DNA from: Selaginella moellendorffii
Taxonomy: Eukaryota; Streptophyta; Lycopodiopsida; Selaginellales; Selaginellaceae
Reading direction: 5' to 3'
Assembly (NCBI RefSeq): GCF_000143415.4
Contig: NW_003314298.1
Location: 1,085,250 to 1,149,249 of the forward strand
Length of the DNA: 64,000 nucleotides
A program made the translations under genes and the position numbers. Positions 56,857 through 64,000 of this stretch are shown one piece after another. Below the pieces are notes generated by a model, which was not told where the DNA came from, made no database searches, and saw only the letters and a program-made list of their open reading frames with translations. Position 1 is the stretch's first letter. Every line of letters starts with the position of its first letter.

Positions 56857-59800
56857 ATGGGGAGGAAACTGTTTGTGGAGGTTTGTAATGCTGCGGATCT
56901 CATGCCCAAGGATGGACAGGGATCCGCGAGTGCTTACTGCACGCTGGAGTTCGATGGACAACGTCGGAAAACTGATACAAAGGCCAAGGATTTAAATCCA
57001 GTGTGGAACACCGTCGTCGAGTTTCCGATACTCGAAGGCAAAAATCTCGAAAGTGAGGTGCTGGAGTTGTCAGTGCTGTGCGAGAAACGAGGTGCGCAGA
57101 GGAAGCCAGGATTTCTGGGAAAGGTGAAGATTCCAGGGAGGAGCATTGTGAAGAAGGGGGAGGAGGCTCTTGTCTACTATCCTCTGGAGAAGCGAAGCAT
57201 GTTCTCGCAAGTCAAGGGAGAGATTGGTTTGAAAGTTTGGTGGAGCGACGATCCGGATCCATCACCGCCAGCTCCAGCTTCTCCTTCGGCTGCTGCAGCT
57301 GCTTCTGGTGGTGGTACTCCTCCAGCGGAAGAAGTTACTGCAAAAGACGCAGCGGTGCCAGAAGTTACAGAAGAAGCTCCTGCTGCGCCTGCTGCTGCTG
57401 CTGCTGCCGCTGCCGCGGAACATCATCCAGCTCCGTCCGAGCCAGCTGAAGCTCCTGTCGAACAGGTACGAGAAATTCATCTCGAAGAGATGGCGGAGCC
57501 GAAGGAAGAGAAGCATGAAGAGACCGAGGAAAGGAGAGAAGACGCAAGAGAGGAGGTGCCAATGGAGCGGAAGGAAGAGCAAGAAGAGATGAGAGAGATA
57601 CCGAACGAGAGCAAGGAAGAGAAGCACGAGAAGGAAGAGGAGAAGAGAGAAGAAGCGAGGGACGAGAAGAAAGAAGAAGAAAGGAAGGAAGACAAGAAAG
57701 AGAAGGAGAAGAAGGAAGACCACCACAAAGAAGAGAAGAAGGAAGAAAAGAAGGAAGAGAGGAAGGAAGAAGAGAAGAAAGAGGAGAAGAAGAAAGATGA
57801 GAAGCATGAAGAGAAGAAGAAAGAAGAGAAGCATGAAGAGAAGAATGAGGAGAAGCATGAACCGAAGCAGTATGAAGAGAAGAAGAAAGAGGAGAAGAAG
57901 GAGAACAAGAAGGAGGACAAGAAGGAGGAGAAGAAACCAGAGGAGACGAGAGAATATCGAAGTGTGGGAAGGAGGGAAGAACAGAAAGACGTGAAGGATC
58001 AAAAGATAAAAGAGAGGAAAGGTGACGCACCGACAATCGTCATAAAGAGGCACGACGACGAACACGAACACGAGCTCTCTCGGAAGCTAGTCCGGGCAAG
58101 CACTGTGCCATCGACAGACTTCCATTTGAAGGAGACTACGCCCGCTCTTGCCAGAGGAATCGGAGAGAAAGTGGTCACGTATGATCTGGTGGAGAAGATG
58201 AACTACTTGTTCGTCAAGGTGGTGAAGGCCCGAGCTCTGATGGAATCCGGCAGCGGCTCCTCTTATGCAAGGATAGTTTTTGGGAGCCTCACGGCAAAGA
58301 CGAAGGAGGTTGGCAAGAGCCTGTTCCCGGAGTGGCACGAAGTCTTTGCCTTCAGCAAGGATAATTCTGCAGGACCCGTGGTAGAAGTCAGCATCTGGGA
58401 CCACGAAACAGATCAGTTCATGGGAGCTGTCGGCTTTGACTTGCAAGAAATTCCTTTCCGAGTTCCTCCAGACAGTCCCTTGGCACCGCAGTGGTACAGG
58501 CTCGAAAACATCAGCAAGAATGCCGAGAAGAAAGTCCGAGGGGATGTGATGCTGGCTATATGGTGGGGAACGCAAGCCGACGAAGCTTTCACGGAAGCAT
58601 GGCAGTCGGACTCTGGAGGATACGCACACACTCGAGCGAAAGTTTATCTCTCTCCAAAGCTTTGGTACCTGAGAGTGAACGTCATCGAGGCTCAGGAGGT
58701 CCAACCGATGGACAGGACGAGATTTCCAGAAGTGAGCGTTCGTGCACAGCTGGGGTTCCAGATCTACAAGACGAAGGTGGCGAGCAACCGTAACACAAGT
58801 CCTCAGTGGAACGAGGACTTGCTGTTCGTGGCCTCGGAGCCTTTCGAAGACGAGCTGCTGCTGGTTGTCCAGAACAAAACCGCCAAGCCCAACGAGGAAG
58901 AGGTGCTCGGGATGGTGAAGATAGCTCTCGCCGGGATCGAGAAGAGGATAGACCATCGCCAGGTGAACTCCAAGTGGTTCGATCTCGTGAGATACAACGG
59001 AGGTGACAAGCACTTCCACGGCCGGCTTCACTTGCGGCTGTGCTTCGATGGTGGCTACCATGTCATGGACGAAGCCACACACTACAGCAGCTGTGTTCGG
59101 CCGACGGCCAAGCAGCTGTGGAGGCCAGTGGTGGGAGTTCTCGAGCTCGGGATTATCAGGGGCAAGGACGTCCATCCAATGAAAACAGTCGACGGCAGGG
59201 GTGCTACCGACGCTTACTGCGTCGCAAAGTATGGCCAGAAATGGGTGAGGACGAGAACCATCGTCGACAACTTAAACCCCCGGTGGAACGAGCAGTACTC
59301 CTGGGAAGTCTACGATCCATGCACAGTTCTCACGGTCGGGGTGTTCGACAACTGCCATGTCCATCCTCACCCGGAAGGAGGCAAAGACTTGAAGGACTTA
59401 CAGATTGGCAAAGTTCGTATCCGGCTGTCGACGCTGGAGAGCGAGAGGATCTACACCAACAGCCATCCGCTGCTCATGCTCCAGCGCTCCGGCGTGAGGA
59501 AGCTCGGAGAGATCGAGCTCGCCGTGCGGTACTCGTCGGTTTCCATCGTCAGCGTCATGGGTCTCTACTTCCGGCCGCTGCTGCCAAAGATGCACTACTT
59601 GCATCCGCTGGGGGTGACGCAGTCGGAGATCCTTCGCATCAGCGCGATGAGGCTCGTCGCCATCCGGCTCAACCGTTCCGAGCCGCCACTCCGCCAGGAA
59701 GTCGTCCAGTTCATGCTTGACGCCGACTTCCACGTCTGGAGCCTGCGGCGCTCCAAGGTGAACTACTTCCGGATCATGAACTTACTGGCGGGTCCGATGG

Positions 59801-60375
59801 CCGTGGGGACGTGGTTCCACAACATCTGCCACTGGAAGAACCCGGTGACAACGCTGCTCGTCCACATCCTCTTCCTCATCCTGGTGATGTTCCCGGAGCT
59901 CATCCTTCCGACGCTCTTCCTCTACCTCTCGCTCATCGGCGCCTGGAGGTACCGCTACAGGCCTCGATCGCCTCCATCCATGGACGGGAAGTTGTCACAG
60001 GCCGAGCAAGTGGAACCCGACGAGCTGGACGAAGAGTTTGATCCAATCCCGACGAACAAAGATCCCAGCGTCGTCAAGGCTCGCTACGATCGGCTCCGGA
60101 TAGTTTCTTCGCGGATCCAGCACGTCCTGGGAGACATAGCCACGCAGGGGGAGAGGCTTACCGCGCTGCTAAGCTGGAGAGACCCGCGAGCGAGCGGGAT
60201 AATGGTGGCGGTGTGCATGACCATCGCCATCTTTCTCTACGTGGTTCCACTCCGGGTGATCGTGGTGATCGTGGGGCTCTACGTTTTGAGGCATCCAAAG
60301 TTCCGGGAGCGCTTGCCGGGCTGGCCGATCAATTTCTTCCGGAGGCTGCCGTCACTGGCAGATCGTATACTTTGA
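56857..60375 (+). CDS. multiple C2 domain and transmembrane protein (MCTP/QUIRKY-like)
   Basis: Single coding exon, 1172 aa. C2 domain 1 lies at about 1-130. A Pro/Ala stretch follows, then a Lys/Glu-dominated block at about 206-393. C2 domain 2 begins at YLFVKVVKARALMESG, domain 3 at LWYLRVNVIEAQEVQPMD and domain 4 at VGVLELGIIRGKDVHPM (with GATDAYCVAKYGQKWVRTRT). The C-terminal PRT_C region has two hydrophobic hairpins (TLLVHILFLILVMFPELILP; IMVAVCMTIAIFLYVVPLRV) and ends FRRLPSLADRIL, the canonical MCTP end. Four C2 domains plus a long linker is the QUIRKY (MCTP15-like) layout. Members tether ER to plasma membrane at plasmodesmata and affect cell-to-cell signalling. It is about 90 residues longer than Arabidopsis QUIRKY, mainly through the Lys/Glu block. 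Confidence 0.95.
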   Translation: MGRKLFVEVCNAADLMPKDGQGSASAYCTLEFDGQRRKTDTKAKDLNPVWNTVVEFPILEGKNLESEVLELSVLCEKRGAQRKPGFLGKVKIPGRSIVKKGEEALVYYPLEKRSMFSQVKGEIGLKVWWSDDPDPSPPAPASPSAAAAASGGGTPPAEEVTAKDAAVPEVTEEAPAAPAAAAAAAAAEHHPAPSEPAEAPVEQVREIHLEEMAEPKEEKHEETEERREDAREEVPMERKEEQEEMREIPNESKEEKHEKEEEKREEARDEKKEEERKEDKKEKEKKEDHHKEEKKEEKKEERKEEEKKEEKKKDEKHEEKKKEEKHEEKNEEKHEPKQYEEKKKEEKKENKKEDKKEEKKPEETREYRSVGRREEQKDVKDQKIKERKGDAPTIVIKRHDDEHEHELSRKLVRASTVPSTDFHLKETTPALARGIGEKVVTYDLVEKMNYLFVKVVKARALMESGSGSSYARIVFGSLTAKTKEVGKSLFPEWHEVFAFSKDNSAGPVVEVSIWDHETDQFMGAVGFDLQEIPFRVPPDSPLAPQWYRLENISKNAEKKVRGDVMLAIWWGTQADEAFTEAWQSDSGGYAHTRAKVYLSPKLWYLRVNVIEAQEVQPMDRTRFPEVSVRAQLGFQIYKTKVASNRNTSPQWNEDLLFVASEPFEDELLLVVQNKTAKPNEEEVLGMVKIALAGIEKRIDHRQVNSKWFDLVRYNGGDKHFHGRLHLRLCFDGGYHVMDEATHYSSCVRPTAKQLWRPVVGVLELGIIRGKDVHPMKTVDGRGATDAYCVAKYGQKWVRTRTIVDNLNPRWNEQYSWEVYDPCTVLTVGVFDNCHVHPHPEGGKDLKDLQIGKVRIRLSTLESERIYTNSHPLLMLQRSGVRKLGEIELAVRYSSVSIVSVMGLYFRPLLPKMHYLHPLGVTQSEILRISAMRLVAIRLNRSEPPLRQEVVQFMLDADFHVWSLRRSKVNYFRIMNLLAGPMAVGTWFHNICHWKNPVTTLLVHILFLILVMFPELILPTLFLYLSLIGAWRYRYRPRSPPSMDGKLSQAEQVEPDELDEEFDPIPTNKDPSVVKARYDRLRIVSSRIQHVLGDIATQGERLTALLSWRDPRASGIMVAVCMTIAIFLYVVPLRVIVVIVGLYVLRHPKFRERLPGWPINFFRRLPSLADRIL

Positions 60376-60730
60376 TGTACGTTGATGTACCGCGCGGCTT
60401 ACCGTGTGGCGTGCAGTGCGGCATTCTTTAAAAAGCTATCTTGCAGCGCGGTTGAAAATGCATTGATGGTGGGCAAACGCAGCTGTACCGCGCGGCTTGC
60501 CGTGCGGTGTTTATTTGCAGTGTGGCACTCGTTATCTTGCAGCTCAGTACCGTGCGGTGCAGTGCGGCATTCTTTAAAAAGTTACCTTGCGAGTACCGTG
60601 CGGCATTATTAAAAAGCTACCTTGCGGCGGAGTACCGTGCGGTACAGGGCGGCATTCTACCTTGCAGCTCAGTACCGCGCGGTGCAGCACGGCATTTCCT
60701 AAACTCTAGCTTAACAGTGCGGCACGGCTG
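60376..60730. repeat. degenerate tandem repeats directly after MCTP stop
   Basis: GTACCG[C/T]GCGG, [T/G]GCAGTGCGGCATTCTTTAAAAAG and CTACCTTGC[A/G] words recur six to eight times (for example 60389-60450, 60490-60545, 60548-60590, 60594-60630, 60631-60665 and 60670-60700). Spacing is irregular at about 40-80 nt. The array starts within 10-15 nt of the TGA, so it must form the MCTP 3' untranslated region or lie just after it. Confidence 0.75.
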
Positions 60731-60879
60731 TCCAAGAGAACTCCAAACACCATGAACACGGAGAATGGAACACCAAGGGACAAGAGTATATAGAGAGAGT
60801 GGATGATAGTAGCATTGTGTTTCTCGTTTAACACCAAATATTTGGTCTCGCGCGTTTTTGCGAAATATTTTAGGGCGAG

Positions 60880-62628
60880 ATGGGATCGAGGGGAGCGGTG
60901 AGCAACGCGCTCCTTCGCGCTCTGCGACGATCGATCGTAGCGCGTGTCGCGCCCGGCTCGGTAGCAGCGGCTGGATCGCGCTTAGGTGAGGAGGAGCGAG
61001 GAGCTAGATTGAAAATGTGGGAGGTTTTCGGGGTTTTGAGTGGCGCTGTGGCGATCGGCAGCTGGATCGGGCAAGGGAAATGCTCGCCGGCGCATTGCGA
61101 GGAGAGCGAGGAAGGGAAAGGGAAGTTCTTGATGAAAGGTACGCGATGAAGGTCTTGCGTGCCTAGTATTTTGATTCCTTTCTTTTGTAGAGTCTTATAG
61201 ACGAAGGGTGTTCTTCAAGTATGAAAGGCGCATCAGAGCTTTCAGCCCTCCTGAGAAGGTACATGAGATTTACCACACACCACTTCTTTGATTTTTTCTT
61301 GTAGGTGTTTGAGTACTTTGCTTCACTCAGGGAAGATGGGCAATCTTTTATGACTCCATCCGATTTGATGCGTGCCGTCGTCCCAGTTTTTCCATCAAGT
61401 GAATCGAATGCCACGAGAGAAGGAAGTCTTGGTGGGGAGAGATCTCCAGGAGAGCTTAGTTGTCCTCCATCGAAGTTTTTCATGCTTTTCGACACAAATG
61501 GAGACGGGCGAATATCATTTCCAGAGTAAGAACTTTGCTGGTGACTGTGCACAATACTAACCGCTGCGTTGGAGAGGCCAGGTTTATATTTTTCGTTACT
61601 CTTCTCAGCCTGCCGGAAGAGAACTTCAAGACGACTTTTAAAATGTTCGACATTGATGGGAATGAGTATGTGCTGCTGTGTAACTTTCTTCCATTGTGTA
61701 CTGACTGTGACTTCTTTTCAGCATGATTGACCGGGAAGAGTTCAAAAAGATCATGAGTATAATGAGATCGCAGACTAGGCAAGGCCTTGCGCAGCGAGAC
61801 GGTCGTCGAAGCATTGCTGTGAAAACTGGTGGCGACTCTGTTGAAGAAGGCGGACTCGTGCAGCTCTTTTTCGGTGAGGATGGGAAGAAGCTTTTGAACT
61901 TTGAGGATTTTGTGTCTTTCTTATGTGACCTTCATGAAGAGGTAAGCATTGGTTAATTTCAAACAACTTAACTTAAAAGATAGCTTCTTGCAGATACTAA
62001 AGCTGGAGTTTTCCCATTATGATTTCAAACAGAAAGGACATATCTCTGCTCGCGATTTTGCGTTGTCCCTAGTTTCTGCGGCCAATTTGTCCAAGATAAA
62101 TCAGTATTTGGACCTTGCGGACGCTATTGACGACGATCCCAAGTTTAAATCCTTGCGTATCACTTACGAGGTTCGTTTAAACAAAGGTTTAATTGTTAGC
62201 ACGGGCTGATTTCAAGATCTGCAGGAGTTCCGGTGTTTCGCCCAACTTCGAAAGAAACTTCCCACTTTAGCCTTGGCAATTTCGAGCTTTGGAAAGACGT
62301 CAGGCTTATTGACGAAGTCGGATTTTCAACGAGCGGCAGCGCAGGTGGTGCATCATTGAATACATTTAACTGTTTTAGTTCTATCGTTTTTCTGCTGATT
62401 GCTCAGGTCTGCAGTGTGCCCCTGACTGATGCTGTGATAGACGTCGTGTTTTATATTTTTGATCTGAACCGAGACGGGAATCTGAGCATGGAAGAATTTC
62501 TAGGTGCTCTGCAGAGGCGAGAGGGAGATACTGGACATCCAGCGGAGGCAGGCATTGTCCAGGTTTTGAAATGTTGGTGGAACTGTGCGCGTAACTGTCG
62601 GAACGAGAAACAGTGGATGTCGGTTTGA
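60880..62628 (+). CDS. MICU: mitochondrial calcium uptake protein (MICU)
   Basis: Eight exons: 60880-61138, 61191-61258, 61305-61525, 61582-61665, 61722-61941, 61994-62170, 62225-62344 and 62407-62628, giving 456 aa. The Arg-rich N terminus (LLRALRRSIVARVAPGS) looks like a mitochondrial presequence. The family block YRRRVFFKYERRIRAFSPPEKVFEYFAS leads into three canonical EF-hand loops: DTNGDGRISFPE (about 171-182), DIDGNDMIDREE (about 206-217) and DLNRDGNLSMEE (about 402-413). The first and last also belong to animal MICU1; the middle one is the extra plant-type site. MICU gates the mitochondrial calcium uniporter. The C terminus after the last EF-hand (VLKCWWNCARNCRNEKQW) is typical of plant MICU. 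The gene converges on the desaturase. Confidence 0.93.
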
Positions 62629-62822
62629 TAGAATCTGTTACAACATGAAACGCAGGTACGACTGACTTTAAAGCGTCCTCCACAACACAGATATTTTTCT
62701 ATAATGGCTAACAGATTATTTACAGAGTGGATCTATAAGGACCTGGAATCCGGTAAAGTGCTTTTGTAAATTTTTACTATAAGAAAACTAATGACCAACC
62801 TTTCTATGCAGCAGAATACGGT

Positions 62823-64000
62823 TCATATAGTGGGTTTTCCAGATTTCAGGATCCAGCTGAACTGGCTTGCACTTGCCGCACTGTGAAGCGGCTTGGCTTT
62901 CTTCTGAGCTCTCTGTTCCAGCTTTCGGAAACGCTGGACCAGGCCGCAGACGTAGTCCTGAGCTTGTTGAGCTTCACTGGAAAGGCCTGTCAGGCTCTCA
63001 ACTTTCCAGGTCTGAATCAAGTGCTCCATAATGTCGGTGTAATCCTTGGACGTGTACACCTTGCAGTCTTGAGCGATCACGGCATAATCTCGGAACAAGT
63101 TGGTGTTTTCTCCATCAGTCATCAGGTGTGCCGGCATTGTTATCTTCTTCTTCATCATCTCCTGGAATGCCAGCATTACCCCGTTCGGATCGATCTCAAA
63201 CAGCCTTCCGACGATTCTGGTGTATGCTATCTCGTGCCTCTTCTCGTCTGACGCTATTATTCCACAGACAGTTGCCAGCTTGAGATCACCGTATTCTTTT
63301 GCGTGGCGTGCCGTGTTCCCATGAGAGATAAATGTCGCTCTTTCTTGGAAGGAGGTGTAGATGAAACCATTGTAAGGATCATTGTCGATCTGAGGTTCCT
63401 GCAAAGGTTTTTCTCGAAATTAGACTAATGCTTCAAAGCATTTTGCAGGCTGCTGCTCTTACCATGCCGGAGCCGATCAAGTACTGGGTGGTACGTTCGA
63501 CCATTGTCATGTTGACTCTTCCTGACAAATACAGATATTTGTTGAGCAGCTCTCCATGCCTGTTCTCCTCGGCTGTCCAGGCCCTGATCCAAACTGCCCA
63601 CGGGGTGTCACTACAGCCCGACTCGTCTCTCACGCCTTTGAAGGTGTTGAACATCGTCTGATAAGTCGGAAGAGCTTCCTCTGTGATCATGTCGCCGATG
63701 AGACACACCAAGTGATCGTCAGGGAGACTGGAAACTCTCTTTTGGAGCTCCAAGACCTCATCGTAGAATGTGGGTGAGGAAGAGTCGGGAAGAAAGTCTT
63801 GGGGCTGCCAGCATTTCTCGACAGGCTTGAGAAGAGGGAGGAGACTTTTGACGGCCCAGTCACTCATGGAGTCGATGACTTCCACTCTGTCCCGCATAGT
63901 CGTCTCCGGATCACGTAAGTTGGAACTCTGCCTTGGCCTGCTGCTTACGAACACCGGTTCCGGCTTCTTGATACTGATTTCTAGCGTGGAATTTCTACAG
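62823..64000 (-). CDS. stearoyl-ACP (acyl-ACP) desaturase, 5' end off-window
   Basis: Two exons are visible: 63464-64000 region (ending at 63463) and 62823-63398, joined by a phase-0 intron of 64 nt. The frame is open to the right edge, so the transit peptide and start codon lie outside. The diiron ligand motifs EENRHGE and DEKRHE are both present, with [56 protein letters not shown] and the C-terminal [18 protein letters not shown]. It is a soluble plastid enzyme that introduces a double bond into stearoyl-ACP using ferredoxin. The chain-length specificity is not readable from the sequence. Both ligand helices are intact, so it should be active. Confidence 0.93.

Noticed and set aside
57262-58071. 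Long minus-strand frames (up to 269 codons) opposite the MCTP linker
   Set aside because: They are mirror images of the AAG/GAG-rich Lys/Glu block: CTT/CTC on the other strand gives poly-Leu/Phe/Ser without stops. No domain and no start context.

Overview
This is plant nuclear DNA, most consistent with a lycophyte such as Selaginella. Genes are compact, with many GT-AG introns of only about 50-110 nt. The repertoire is that of a land plant (NPF transporters, IQD, MCTP/QUIRKY, prolyl 4-hydroxylase, stearoyl-ACP desaturase), but it also includes an Orai-type calcium channel gene, a family known from algae and early-diverging land plants and not from flowering plants. Species identity is inferred; nothing in the window proves it. 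Exon joins were derived by hand from reading frame, splice sites and protein-family expectation.

Layout. 1-15 kb: cytochrome P450, prolyl 4-hydroxylase, a bulb-lectin-domain protein (minus), a decayed PPR gene, an IQD calmodulin-binding gene, a broken Fic-domain gene, a HAD hydrolase (minus) and a tandem exon-intron repeat locus (minus). 15.4-23.2 kb: an AT-rich, CpG-depleted, gene-free block. 23.2-34 kb: an organellar ClpB/HSP100 gene, a G-patch gene, a P450 fragment, and a duplicated block holding two lectin-like copies (one broken) plus one intact and one relic OPR (old yellow enzyme). 34-41 kb: the Orai gene and a tandem pair of NPF transporters. 41-47.5 kb (all minus): a protein kinase-PP2C fusion, an RLP4-type malectin-LRR receptor-like protein and a YqgF/RuvX-like nuclease. 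47.5-54.3 kb: a copia relic, an AT-rich gap, an LRR protein with a decayed tandem copy, and an F-box protein. 54.5-64 kb: a short C2 protein, a full-length MCTP/QUIRKY gene with an unusual Lys/Glu block, a degenerate repeat array, a MICU gene and a stearoyl-ACP desaturase running off the right edge.

There are no operons and the genes form no single pathway. Two themes recur. One is calcium: Orai, MICU, C2/MCTP proteins and an IQ-motif protein. The other is local duplication followed by decay: lectin/OPR, LRR, NPF, C2/MCTP and F-box tail. The observations I find most worth checking are the Orai gene with Gln at the selectivity-filter position, the tandem exon-intron array that reads through one lost splice donor, the broken Fic gene and the truncated C2 sister of MCTP.
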